From Clostridia bacterium (lineage in GTDB: Bacteria; Bacillota; Clostridia; Oscillospirales; CAG-272): a DNA stretch of 21,042 bases. Positions 1-7,702 of the stretch are shown here, in pieces. The stretch's first letter is position 1, and each line of letters starts with the position of its first letter. The stretch lies in contig JAGDCE010000294.1 of NCBI GenBank assembly GCA_017958705.1, forward strand, positions 1-21,042, given 5' to 3'. A program made the position numbers and the translations under genes. The notes beneath the pieces are model-generated. The model was not told the DNA's origin, searched no databases, and saw only the letters and a program-made list of their open reading frames with translations.

Positions 1-435
1 CGGATCGCGGACCGCACGGGTCTCACGGCGTTTGCCGCCGAACTGCTGCAGTACTGCAAGAATCCCGACATCGAATGGAAAACCGGCCTGTTCGAACAGC
101 TCGGACTCACCGTCTCCGAGCCGGTGATAACGGGCACGGGCGATTATATCCTTTCGTCTGCCGAGGTAAACGCTTACTCGGTGACGCAGAGCATAGTGGA
201 CAGCGACGGAGACATAGCATACGTGTACGGCGTCAAAGGCTACGTGATCCGCGAGGGGCAGAGCGTCACGGAAGGGTTGACGTTCTCGTACGACGGATAC
301 CTGAACGGTATTTACTGTAACGGAAAAAGGGCGCGCGGCAACTGCGCCGCGGGCGACGGTTTCAGTATAATAGTTGACTCCGACGGAAAAGCGCTCCGCG
401 TTGTGCCCGGTTCCGTTTTCGAATACGCCAAATGA
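1..435 (+). CDS. 3' end of an unrecognised protein (partial)
   Basis: The reading frame is open from the first base of the window to a TGA at 433-435, giving the last 144 residues of a protein whose start lies outside. The visible part is mixed alpha/beta. It begins with a helical stretch (about residues 1-40) and continues into beta-rich, glycine-rich sequence with spaced aromatic residues (IVDSDGDIAYVYGVKGY, then LTFSYDGYLNGIYCNGKRA). No catalytic motif or transmembrane segment is visible, and I do not recognise the family. A good ribosome binding site (GGAGG) for the next gene follows 4 bases after the stop, so the two are probably cotranscribed. That it is coding is fairly sure; its function is unknown. 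Confidence 0.7.
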   Translation, partial: RIADRTGLTAFAAELLQYCKNPDIEWKTGLFEQLGLTVSEPVITGTGDYILSSAEVNAYSVTQSIVDSDGDIAYVYGVKGYVIREGQSVTEGLTFSYDGYLNGIYCNGKRARGNCAAGDGFSIIVDSDGKALRVVPGSVFEYAK

Positions 436-448
436 TCCGGAGGTCGAT

Positions 449-817
449 ATGGAAACTGAAAAAATATCGGAATACGTTGAAAAATACATGGACGACGCGT
501 ATAAATTCGCGTTCATCGTGACGCTGTCCGACGAAGGCGCCGCATCGGCGCTCAAAAGCGCGGTCGGCGAGATGACGGAAAAAGAGCTCTGGGACAGCGC
601 CGACGTCAGAAAAGAGCTTTACACACTGCTGTACAGGCACGCCGTGAACTGCGGCACCGAGCCTATGACTGCCGCCGCGATAAGCGGGAAATACGGAAAA
701 AAGAGCGACGATTTCTATTCGTTCATCGCTCTGCCGGTAAACGAGCGTGCGCTGTGTCATCTGACGGTCTACGAGGACATGAGCGAAGAAGACGCGGCGA
801 AGGTGATCGGAAAATGA
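449..817 (+). CDS. Sigma-like protein ending inside region 4 (no recognition helix)
   Basis: The start ATG at 449 is chosen because CGGAGG stands 7-8 bases before it; an in-frame ATG at 374 lies inside the previous gene. The 122-residue product reads like a small ECF sigma factor. Residues 8-42 (YVEKYMDDAYKFAFIVTLSDE and onward) resemble region 2. Residues 90-122 (LPVNERALCHLTVYEDMSEEDAAKVIGK) resemble the first helices of region 4. A normal sigma factor would continue with the DNA-recognition helix (typically ILGISxGTVKSRLxRA), but here the stop comes right after IGK. The stop overlaps the next start by ATGA (814-817), so translation is coupled to the YdcF-type gene. It may be a sigma mimic, a degenerate sigma factor or a structural cousin; whether it acts in transcription is unknown. 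The sigma resemblance is read by eye. Confidence 0.65.
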   Translation: METEKISEYVEKYMDDAYKFAFIVTLSDEGAASALKSAVGEMTEKELWDSADVRKELYTLLYRHAVNCGTEPMTAAAISGKYGKKSDDFYSFIALPVNERALCHLTVYEDMSEEDAAKVIGK

Positions 818-1587
818 GCCGCATACAGATCATACTCACGGTGATCGGAGCGGGATTCGCCGCGGTCAATTACGTCATTTACTGGGCGGCGGGGCGCGCG
901 AACGCACTGCCCGTCGCGCCGCTCGTGCTGTGCTGCGTTTTTCTGCCGCTGCTGTTCTGCCTGATCTTCGGTCAGGCGGCGACGGAAAATTTCCCGCGCG
1001 TGTACGAGACGCTGAAATGGATATATATAAGCATAGGACTGCTGTACACGGTCTCTTTCGCCGTTTTCTCGGTCTTCGTCACCTCCGTGCCGTATGACGG
1101 CGGAGAAGGCGCTGACGTCTATATCGTTTTCGGCTGCAAGACGAACGGCTATACGCCGACGTACGCGCTGCAGCGCAGACTCGACCACGCGTACGAGCTG
1201 CTGACCGCGTACCCGGACGCCGTCGCCGTGTTATCCGGCGGTCAGGGCGCGGACGAGTCGGTGTCCGAAGCGGAATCGATGCGCGCGTATCTCGCCGCCC
1301 GCGGCATAGGTGAAGAAAGGCTGATCGTCGAGGATAAATCGACCTCGACCGTTGAGAATATAAGATACTCGGTTAAACTGCTCGAAGAGCGCGGGCTCGG
1401 TGAAAAGAAGCTTTGCGCGGTCTCAAACGACTTCCACGTGAAGCGGATACTGCTTCAGGCGAAATATCTGGGAGTCGGGCTGACGGCTTCGCCGGCGAAG
1501 ACCGATTCGCCGGGGAAACTCTGGCAGAACCTTATCCGCGAATATATGGTCTGGGTAAGGCGCCTCGTCACCGGGTCGTGGGAATGA
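814..1587 (+). CDS. YdcF/SanA/ElyC-type (DUF218) membrane protein
   Basis: The start is the ATG at 814 in the ATGA overlap with the previous stop, giving 257 residues. The N-terminal part holds three hydrophobic segments (about 5-25, 32-53 and 68-91), so the catalytic-like domain is anchored in the membrane. The DUF218 domain follows: VFGC at 105-108, SGGQG at 141-145, SEAESM at 151-156, EDKSTSTVENI at 173-183 and SNDFHVKR at 204-211. These are the usual conserved blocks of the YdcF/SanA/ElyC family, which is linked to envelope polysaccharide or wall metabolism, though the reaction is not settled. Coupling to the sigma-like gene suggests a shared envelope role. A hairpin followed by T-rich sequence lies about 40 bases after the stop. 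Confidence 0.9.
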   Translation: MSRIQIILTVIGAGFAAVNYVIYWAAGRANALPVAPLVLCCVFLPLLFCLIFGQAATENFPRVYETLKWIYISIGLLYTVSFAVFSVFVTSVPYDGGEGADVYIVFGCKTNGYTPTYALQRRLDHAYELLTAYPDAVAVLSGGQGADESVSEAESMRAYLAARGIGEERLIVEDKSTSTVENIRYSVKLLEERGLGEKKLCAVSNDFHVKRILLQAKYLGVGLTASPAKTDSPGKLWQNLIREYMVWVRRLVTGSWE

Positions 1588-1629
1588 AAAAACGCATCGG
1601 ACGGAGAGGCGGCGTAAAGAAGAAACAAA

Positions 1630-1683
1630 CCCACCTTGACATCTTTCCGTTCAGGAAAGTGTCATAGTGGGTCGTTTTCTTTC
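1630..1683 (+). terminator. Long imperfect hairpin terminator after the YdcF-type gene
   Basis: The stem has three blocks: CCCAC (1630-1634) with GTGGG (1667-1671), TGACA (1637-1641) with TGTCA (1660-1664), and CTTTCC (1643-1648) with GGAAAG (1654-1659). The loop is GTTCA. An internal loop and a one-base bulge separate the blocks. A T-rich run (1675-1682) follows. It separates the upstream sigma-like/YdcF unit from the ECF sigma gene. Confidence 0.7.
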
Positions 1684-1711
1684 AGTCAAGTTAAAACTAT
1701 AAGATTTTGTT

Positions 1712-1750
1712 TTGATGCAACTTTTTATACCCTCTTATTACTCATAATAT
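1712..1750 (+). promoter_or_regulatory. Candidate promoter for the ECF sigma/anti-sigma pair
   Basis: Within the AT-rich 1684-1755 stretch, TGCAACTTTTT (1715-1725) resembles the -35 element (AAC followed by a T run) of many ECF promoters, and an AT-rich block (CATAATAT, 1743-1750) lies downstream. No clean CGTC -10 motif is present, and a vegetative reading (TTGATG, 17 bases, TTATTA) is equally weak. If the ECF reading is right the operon may be autoregulated. This is a guess from motif shape. Confidence 0.3.
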
Positions 1751-1824
1751 ACAAATGGCTCCGCGCGAAAACAGAGCGGGGCAAAGAAAGAAATCCGCAA
1801 AAAGCGGATCCGAAAGGACAACGA

Positions 1825-2307
1825 ATGACGAAGGACGAATTTGCCGCGGCCGTCGCCGCGGGCGAGAAAAAACTGTATCTGTCCGCGCTGTCTGTCACAC
1901 GGAACGCCGAGGACGCGAAGGACGCGGTCGCTCACGCGGTCTATACCGCGTGGGAGAAGCGCGACAGCCTGAAGGATCCCGGGTGCTTCGACGCATGGCT
2001 GCTTCGAATCACGTTAAACGAAGCGAAACGCCTGCGCCGCAGTTCAAGGTTTTACGAGGACGTTGACGAGCTGCGCGACGAATTCAGCGAGGAAGCGGAC
2101 ACGTCGGGGATGGAGTTTTTCGACATGCTTTCGCGTATGAAGATCGACGACGAGACGCGCCGCATCTTCGCTCTCCGGTTTTTCTACGGATACACGCTCG
2201 AGGAGACGGGCAGGATAATGAAAAAGCCAGACGGAACGGTCAAGGCGAAATATTACAGAGCGCTCAAAAAGCTCAGAGAAGAATACGGCAAAGGGGGTAA
2301 CATATGA
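1825..2307 (+). CDS. ECF-type RNA polymerase sigma factor
   Basis: The start ATG at 1825 is preceded by AAAGGAC; the upstream open frame is AT-rich leader. The 160-residue protein has region 2 at about residues 5-75 (LYLSALSVTRNAEDAKDAV, then TAWEKRDSLKDPGCFDAWLL) and region 4 at about 100-155 (IDDETRRIFALRFFYGYTLEETGRIM, then KKPDGTVKAKYYRALKKLR). A complete helix-turn-helix is present, unlike the sigma-like protein at 449. ECF factors direct RNA polymerase to a small regulon and are held by a partner anti-sigma. The stop overlaps the next start (ATGA, 2304-2307), which points to the coupled membrane protein as its partner. The family assignment is secure; the signal and regulon are unknown. 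Confidence 0.92.
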   Translation: MTKDEFAAAVAAGEKKLYLSALSVTRNAEDAKDAVAHAVYTAWEKRDSLKDPGCFDAWLLRITLNEAKRLRRSSRFYEDVDELRDEFSEEADTSGMEFFDMLSRMKIDDETRRIFALRFFYGYTLEETGRIMKKPDGTVKAKYYRALKKLREEYGKGGNI

Positions 2308-4406
2308 TGATGACGAACGATCTTTCTTACTTTGAATCGTCGGTCGCGGAAAAAGCGTCCGCGCTCTGCGGCGCGGTCCGTTATTCCGGCGCTTTGTCGA
2401 AAGCTTCGCCCCCGGAAAAGAAAGCGCCGCCGTTTTTACGTCCCGCGGCGCAGCTCGCCTGCGCGCTTGCCGCCGCGCTCGCCGTCGGCGCTGTAACGTT
2501 TTTCGTTGTATCGCACTTCAAAGACCGGATAAATCCCGGCACGTCCGACACAGACACGCCGTACGTCTCCGACACGGTTGACGGATCGTTCGGCACGCAG
2601 GACGTCACCGGTACAGATGGCGTCACCGCGGCACCTCCCGTGACCGAGGAACCGGATACGGATCCGGCGACCGGAACCGACGCGCCGGCGACAGACGGGG
2701 ATATGACCACGGAACCGCATCAGACGGACGGTACGGAGCCTGAAACGACGCTGCCCGAAACCACGTCAACGGATACGGTGACCGAGCAGGAGTCGACCGC
2801 GCCCGAAACGACGGTACCCGAAACGACCGCGCCGGAAACAACGGCGCCGCATACAACTGAGCCGGAGACGACGGCGAAAGACACGGAAAAGCCTGATCCC
2901 GACGAACAGGTCGCGCCCGCGCCGGAGGACAAAAACGGCTACAAGCTGTTTGTAAACCATATAGATTTGACGGGATTCACCAGTTTCGGCGTATATCCGG
3001 ACGGCAGCTCGATTCTTCCGTTCTCGACCATCCTTAATTTCTTTGAGCACGGCTCGGCGGAGGTAAAGAACAACGACACCGTTATACTGAAGTACGAGGA
3101 TGAGACGTTCACGCTGAAAGTCAAGGAACGGGTCATGACCGGAAACAACTACAACGGAAACTGGTTCGAAAACAAGCAGACGGAAACGACCGCGTTGTAT
3201 ATCGCCGACGGCCTGCTTTACGCGGACGGCGGGACGGTGAGCGCGTTTCTCTCCGAATTCGCCGGCGGCGCGGTCAGGACAGACAAGACCGCGAAGACCG
3301 TCACGGCGGTGGATTTCTACTGCGACGAGGACACTCGGCGCATACCCGTGCTTAACGAAAGCCCCGGCACGTTCAACAAAAACGGATATAAGCTTTATAT
3401 AAACGGCAACCTGATCAGAGGTATAAACTTTGACGTAAGCGGCGACGGCGATGTGACGATACCGTTTTCTCAAGTACTGAACTGTTTAGGGCATTGTGAA
3501 GCAAAGGATTTCGGCTCGATCATCTATATAGAATACGACGGAAAATCCTATCAGCTCAAGCCTCTCTACTATGAATTGACAGGCGACGGTATAGAAGGAA
3601 ACTGGTTTAAAGATAAAGCAACGATGTTCATAGCGTTCATGGTAAAAGACCGCGTCACATACTCCGATCCCGGTGTTTTAAACGATTTTCTTGCCGATTT
3701 TGCGGGCGGCTGCGCGACGATAGATCACGATGCAAAGATAATCGAGATAAAAGACAAATACTACGACGAAGAAAAGAAAGAGCCGGTCAATCCGGACGGT
3801 ACAAGGTATGAGATCCCGTTCTCAGACGGCGCGTTCTTTACGGTAACGCCCGCCGGCGAAAACGAAATCAATCCGGGCAGGACCCGTATAGACTTTTACG
3901 TGCCGGCGAAAGACGACGATGATCGTCTCGTCCTCGCGACTTACGTCACTTTTCCCGACGGCGCGCGTGTCAGGATCGCCGGCAGACGTAAAACGAACAA
4001 CGCGATAGAGCTGTTCTGCTTCTGCGAATATTCCGGCAAAACGGACGGCGCGGATCATTCATACGAAGCGTTTGCAAGTCAGATCGAGATCTATGATACC
4101 GTGTATAAACCCGACGCGGCTTTCCCGTACGCGTATACCGTATCCGGAAAATCGGTATCGTTTACGTATACGGATGATACGAAAGACAGAAAAACAGCGC
4201 TGAATCTGACGGATTACAATAAGGTCGAAACGCTCGTGTCGACGGCGAACGACCGTCTTGCCTACCCGGATCAGCTCGTCGATACGTCGGTATCCCCCGT
4301 CATCCTCTATGAGTCTGACGGCACCGCCGGATCGTTCATGCAGCCGTACGATTCCTCCGACCCGTTCACCCTCATCGCCGGCAACAGCCTGTTTTACGGC
4401 TATTGA
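2304..4406 (+). CDS. Single-pass surface protein with PETT stalk and duplicated ectodomain; probable anti-sigma/sensor
   Basis: Three ATG codons in a row (2304, 2307, 2310) follow GGGGG at 2293-2297; the first is used here, giving 700 residues. Layout: a cytoplasmic head of about 46 residues, a TM helix at 48-70, a Thr/Pro/Glu/Asp-rich stalk at 80-208 with repeated PETT units, then two tandem copies of one domain (211-335 and 360-483). Both copies share NGYKL, PFS, a following LN, NWF and an FL(S/A)(E/D)FAGG block. They vaguely recall copper-amine-oxidase-N-type stalk domains. A separate beta-rich domain fills 497-700. Coupling to the ECF sigma gene suggests the head binds the sigma factor and the outside part senses a ligand or wall stress. 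No recognisable zinc anti-sigma motif is seen in the head, so the anti-sigma role is an inference from position and topology. Confidence 0.8.
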   Translation: MMMTNDLSYFESSVAEKASALCGAVRYSGALSKASPPEKKAPPFLRPAAQLACALAAALAVGAVTFFVVSHFKDRINPGTSDTDTPYVSDTVDGSFGTQDVTGTDGVTAAPPVTEEPDTDPATGTDAPATDGDMTTEPHQTDGTEPETTLPETTSTDTVTEQESTAPETTVPETTAPETTAPHTTEPETTAKDTEKPDPDEQVAPAPEDKNGYKLFVNHIDLTGFTSFGVYPDGSSILPFSTILNFFEHGSAEVKNNDTVILKYEDETFTLKVKERVMTGNNYNGNWFENKQTETTALYIADGLLYADGGTVSAFLSEFAGGAVRTDKTAKTVTAVDFYCDEDTRRIPVLNESPGTFNKNGYKLYINGNLIRGINFDVSGDGDVTIPFSQVLNCLGHCEAKDFGSIIYIEYDGKSYQLKPLYYELTGDGIEGNWFKDKATMFIAFMVKDRVTYSDPGVLNDFLADFAGGCATIDHDAKIIEIKDKYYDEEKKEPVNPDGTRYEIPFSDGAFFTVTPAGENEINPGRTRIDFYVPAKDDDDRLVLATYVTFPDGARVRIAGRRKTNNAIELFCFCEYSGKTDGADHSYEAFASQIEIYDTVYKPDAAFPYAYTVSGKSVSFTYTDDTKDRKTALNLTDYNKVETLVSTANDRLAYPDQLVDTSVSPVILYESDGTAGSFMQPYDSSDPFTLIAGNSLFYGY

Positions 4407-4427
4407 TATACAGGCGGCCCGCGCCGC

Positions 4428-4483
4428 CGCGCGCCTCGTACGTCGGCGCGCGAGAGGGCACGGGATCGTCGGCGTCAGCCGAC
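4428..4483. other. Two GC-rich hairpins without T tract
   Basis: CGCGCGCC (4428-4435) pairs with GGCGCGCG (4445-4452) around a 9-base loop. GTCGGC (4468-4473) pairs with GCCGAC (4478-4483) around GTCA. Neither is followed by a T run, so they are not standard terminators. They sit in the 3' untranslated stretch between the surface-protein gene and the bidirectional terminator and may shape the mRNA 3' end. Confidence 0.55.
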
Positions 4484-4536
4484 TCATCTGCCGGACTTTA
4501 CGTTTTGCCCTGCATAAAACTTCATAAAAACAAAAA

Positions 4537-4577
4537 CGGCCGGGACAAGGACGGATCCTTATCCCGACCGGTTTTTT
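4537..4577. terminator. Bidirectional terminator between convergent genes
   Basis: A 15-base stem (4537-4551 with 4556-4570) closes a 4-base loop (CGGA). T runs flank it on both sides: GTTTTTT on the plus strand at 4571-4577, and TTTTTGTTTTT when read on the minus strand just below 4537. Two positions are C/A mismatches in plus-strand RNA but G/U wobbles in minus-strand RNA. The structure should therefore be stronger for the minus-strand gene ending at 4601, yet usable for the plus-strand gene as well. Confidence 0.85.
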
Positions 4578-4600
4578 GTATCGTGTTTGTTATGCGGGAA

Positions 4601-5176
4601 TTATTTCGCTTCTTCTTCCGTTTCGGCTTTCTTTCTGGGGAAGCAGAGACCGACTATCGGCAGCTCTTTGGCTTTGCCCTTCGCGGCGTAGATGATGCCG
4701 AGCACCATCAAAGCTATGAATACGGTGAATACGAACCACAGGCAGACCGCGATGAAGACGTATATTATCTTCAGTACGATGAAGTTCCAGAGAAGCGCCT
4801 GGAAGATGTCGAGCAGGATGTTCTGAACGAACAGATACGCTGACGTTGCCATCGAGAGTACGAGGCCCTGTTTGACGTGGAAGCGGACGTATCTCGAATC
4901 TCTGCCGGCGAAAGCGGGGATAAGTACGAGGAACCACAGATAGGACAGGATGCTGAGGGCTTTGCCCTTTGCTCTTTCCTCGTCCGTGAACGCGGAGGTG
5001 TGGTCCGGTGTGTCGGTTATGAAATTCTTTTTCGGGGCGGCGGGCGCTGCGGCCGCAGCGGGCTGCGCGGCGGGCTGAGCCGCTTTTGCGGGCTGTTCGC
5101 CTGTGGGAGTTCCGCAGACGTTGCAGAATTTGGCGCCTTCTTCAAGCGGTGCGCCGCATTTATTACAAAATGCCAT
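4601..5176 (-). CDS. Zinc-ribbon protein with DUF4870/Tic20-like membrane domain
   Basis: The start (CAT at 5174-5176) has AGGAGA about 8 bases upstream on the minus strand. The 191-residue protein opens with a zinc ribbon, CNKCG at 4-8 and CNVCG at 18-22. An Ala/Pro/Gln-rich linker runs to about residue 50, then a membrane domain with about four hydrophobic segments (75-170) and a charged tail (KKAETEEEAK). The block RYVRFHVKQGL is the typical signature of the DUF4870/Tic20-like family. It is a paralogue of the gene at 5304, which has DYVKFHAKQGL in the same place. Function is not known for this family; the zinc ribbon may bind a protein partner. It has its own consensus promoter and ends at a strong terminator. 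Confidence 0.85.
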   Translation of the reverse strand: MAFCNKCGAPLEEGAKFCNVCGTPTGEQPAKAAQPAAQPAAAAAPAAPKKNFITDTPDHTSAFTDEERAKGKALSILSYLWFLVLIPAFAGRDSRYVRFHVKQGLVLSMATSAYLFVQNILLDIFQALLWNFIVLKIIYVFIAVCLWFVFTVFIALMVLGIIYAAKGKAKELPIVGLCFPRKKAETEEEAK

Positions 5177-5206
5177 TTCAGATATCTCCTTTTTGCTTTT
5201 TTGTTA

Positions 5207-5235
5207 AGTATATCACGACTTTTCCGAAATGTCAA
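5207..5235 (-). promoter_or_regulatory. Consensus vegetative promoter for the zinc-ribbon gene at 4601
   Basis: Read on the minus strand: TTGACA (5230-5235), a 17-base spacer and TATACT (5207-5212). The ribosome binding site and start follow about 25-30 bases downstream. This is near-perfect sigma-A spacing. Confidence 0.85.
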
Positions 5236-5303
5236 TACCAAACCGGGTAAAATACGTCGAAAATCTGAGGTGCCGGCGTGTATCGCTCCGGTCCGCCTTT
5301 CCT

Positions 5304-5780
5304 TTATTCCTCCGTGTCGGCGCGGAAGAACAAACTCATGCCCGGCAGCAGCTTAGCCCTGCCGCGCACGGCGTAGATCACCCCCAAAACCGAGAGGAAC
5401 ACAAGATAAAACAGCCCCGCGTAAAGTCCGAGACCGAGGAAAACGAAAACGTAATTCCCGTACGCCGCGCGGATAAGATATGAAACGACGTTCATGATAA
5501 CGACGTATACTGTCGTCGCGATCGTCAGTATCAGTCCCTGTTTTGCGTGGAATTTAACGTAATCCGTGCTTTTGATTGACAACAGCGGTATCAGCACGAG
5601 TGCGCCCAGATAAGACAGCACGCACAAAAATCTGCCGCCGCCTATATCGGCGGGATCGTAGCTGTCGGTCAGCTCCCTCGTCCGCGTTATGAAGTTGTCG
5701 CGGTATTTTTTGCCGCAGACGGGGCATTTTTCCTCCGCCGCGGGCACCTCCGCGCCGCATCTGAAGCAAAGGCGTTTCAT
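5304..5780 (-). CDS. Zinc-ribbon protein with DUF4870/Tic20-like membrane domain (paralogue)
   Basis: The start (CAT at 5778-5780) overlaps the ABC-F stop by ATGA, so translation is coupled. The 158-residue protein has a shorter head than its neighbour: CFRCG at 5-9 and CPVCG at 19-23, then a short linker without the Ala/Pro-rich stretch. The membrane domain (about 52-145) has RFLCVLSYLGALVLIPLLSI, the DYVKFHAKQGL signature and two further hydrophobic segments ending in GVIYAVRGRAKLLPG. The shared architecture and position beside the gene at 4601 point to a local duplication. I see no clear terminator between the two, so transcripts may read through. The biochemical role is unknown. Confidence 0.85.
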   Translation of the reverse strand: MKRLCFRCGAEVPAAEEKCPVCGKKYRDNFITRTRELTDSYDPADIGGGRFLCVLSYLGALVLIPLLSIKSTDYVKFHAKQGLILTIATTVYVVIMNVVSYLIRAAYGNYVFVFLGLGLYAGLFYLVFLSVLGVIYAVRGRAKLLPGMSLFFRADTEE

Positions 5781-7702
5781 TCTCCGAACCTTTCCGCGAA
5801 TTCCCGTTCGTCCCTGTCCGTCTGCTCGTACAGCGACATCAGTTTTTCCTCAAGCTCGACCCGCCGCACGTCAAGCTCCATCAGCTTTTTGTAATCGAGC
5901 TCGTTCGCTTTGTAATCGGCCTCGAGCTGCTCGAGCGCCGCCTCCGTCTCCGCCGTCTCCTTTTTCGCACGCTCTATGCGCGAGGCGAGCTTTCTGCGCT
6001 CGGAGCGGTTCTGCCGTTCCTCCTCATACCTGCGTCGGTTCTCCTGTTTTCCGGCGCTTACCTGAGCCGGCGCCGCGGACTGCGTCTTTCCGGCGGAGTA
6101 ACGCAGATAATCGGTATAAGTGCCGTGATAATCCGCGAAAGGATCCGCGGAGATGTCGAGCACGCGCGTGCAGAGCTTGTTTACGAAATATCTGTCGTGC
6201 GAGACGGCGATCAGCGTGCCGCCGTATCCGGCGAGCGCGTCTTCAAGCGCCTCGCGGCTTTTTATATCGAGATGATTCGTCGGCTCGTCGAGCAGAAGCA
6301 CGTTGTTCGAGCGCAGGATCAGCTTCACGAAAGTCAGGCGCGCTTTTTCGCCGCCGGATAACATTCCGACCTTCTTGTTCACGTCGTCGCCGCGGAACAG
6401 GAACAGCGCGAGCGCGGAGCGTATCTCCGTCTGTGTGCGCTTTCCGTATTCGCTCCAGACCTCGTCAAGGACCGTGTTTTCGTCGTTCAGCTCCTGGTTT
6501 TCCTGATCGTAATATCCGATGCTGACGTTGTAGCCGAATTCGTACGTGCCGCCGCTCGGCGCCAGCTTGCCGCGCAGGATCTTCATAAGCGTCGATTTGC
6601 CGGAGCCGTTATGACCGACGACGAAAGCGCGGTCGCCGCGCTTTATCAGAAAAGACACGCCGGAAAACAGCGTCTGATCGCCGAAGCGCTTCGACAGATC
6701 GGTCACGGTCAGCACGTCGTTTCCGGATTCCGAGCCCGCGGTGAAGCGCATGCGCACTCCCTGCCGCTCCGCCTCCGGCGCCTCGACCTTTTCCATGCGG
6801 TCTATCGCCTTGCGGCGCGATTCGGCGGCAATTATATTGCGCTCGCGGTTCCAGCGCTTCTGCTGTTCTATGAACGCCTCGAGCCGCGCGATCTCCTTCT
6901 GCTGATTTTCGTAATGACGGCGCTGTATCTCGCGGTCCGTCTTTTTCTTTTCCGTATATTTCGTGTAATTTCCGTCGTAGAGGCGGGCGCGGCCGTTGTC
7001 GATGTCTAGGATCTTCGTGGCGACGCGGTCAAGGAAATATCTGTCGTGCGACACGACGAGCAGCGTGCTCGTCAGGTTGGAGAGCACGTCCTCGAGCCAG
7101 CTGAGCGTCTGGATATCGAGATGGTTCGTCGGCTCGTCGAGCAGGAGTATATCGGGCGGCCTGATTATAAGTTTGCCGAGCGCGAGCCGCGTTTTCTGTC
7201 CGCCCGAAAGCTTCCCGGCGGGCTTGTCCCATTCCTGCTCCGGGAAACCGAGTTTAATAAGATACGACCTGACCAGCCCGCGGAAATGATCTCCGCCGTC
7301 CGCGGAGAACGATTCGAGCTTTGCCGTATAATCGGAAAGATATGAGTCCGGCAGAGTTATGCCGGCGACGTGCGTCACGTCGATGCGGCGGCGCATCCGG
7401 TCAAGCTCCGCCTCGCGCTCCTTTAGATCCGAGAACGTGTCCTCGAGCACGGAATAGACCGTTCCGTCTTCGTCCGTCACGGCGTTCTGCGAGAGCATCC
7501 CTATCGTTTTATCCTTTGAGATGAAAACGCTGCCGGTCCCCTCGTATTCGCCGGTTATCATTTTGAGAAGCGAAGTCTTTCCGGCTCCGTTCTCGCCGAC
7601 TATGCCGACGCGGTCGCCCTCCTGAACGGAAAACGAGACGTTCGATAACACGTCGCGTTCGCCGAACGACAGGGTGAGCCCGTCACAACCGAGAATTATC
7701 AT
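5777..7702 (-). CDS. ABC-F family ATPase (ribosome-associated type)
   Basis: The protein has 641 residues with two ATP-binding domains and no membrane segment, the ABC-F layout. NBD1: Walker A GENGAGKT at 36-43, signature LSGGQ at 165-169, Walker B ILLLDEPTNHLD at 185-196. NBD2: Walker A GHNGSGKS at 363-370, signature LSGGE at 448-452, Walker B VLLLDEPTNHLD at 468-479. The linker at about 250-310 is charged and helical, as expected for the P-site tRNA interaction motif. A coiled-coil tail lies at about 555-630, as in Uup/YdiF/YfmR-like members. ABC-F proteins act at the ribosomal E site in translation or antibiotic protection; no resistance claim can be made here. The start overlaps the GH1 stop by ATGA (7699-7702), with AAAGGA upstream, so both are made from one mRNA. 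Confidence 0.95.
   Translation of the reverse strand: MIILGCDGLTLSFGERDVLSNVSFSVQEGDRVGIVGENGAGKTSLLKMITGEYEGTGSVFISKDKTIGMLSQNAVTDEDGTVYSVLEDTFSDLKEREAELDRMRRRIDVTHVAGITLPDSYLSDYTAKLESFSADGGDHFRGLVRSYLIKLGFPEQEWDKPAGKLSGGQKTRLALGKLIIRPPDILLLDEPTNHLDIQTLSWLEDVLSNLTSTLLVVSHDRYFLDRVATKILDIDNGRARLYDGNYTKYTEKKKTDREIQRRHYENQQKEIARLEAFIEQQKRWNRERNIIAAESRRKAIDRMEKVEAPEAERQGVRMRFTAGSESGNDVLTVTDLSKRFGDQTLFSGVSFLIKRGDRAFVVGHNGSGKSTLMKILRGKLAPSGGTYEFGYNVSIGYYDQENQELNDENTVLDEVWSEYGKRTQTEIRSALALFLFRGDDVNKKVGMLSGGEKARLTFVKLILRSNNVLLLDEPTNHLDIKSREALEDALAGYGGTLIAVSHDRYFVNKLCTRVLDISADPFADYHGTYTDYLRYSAGKTQSAAPAQVSAGKQENRRRYEEERQNRSERRKLASRIERAKKETAETEAALEQLEADYKANELDYKKLMELDVRRVELEEKLMSLYEQTDRDEREFAERFGE

Noticed and set aside
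814..820. Frameshift joining the sigma-like gene to the next frame
   Set aside because: The downstream frame starts with its own ATG and encodes TM helices and a DUF218 domain, not the missing sigma helix.
2740..2880. Short direct repeats resembling a CRISPR or tandem DNA repeat
   Set aside because: They encode in-frame PETT stalk units of a surface protein, with no regular spacers.
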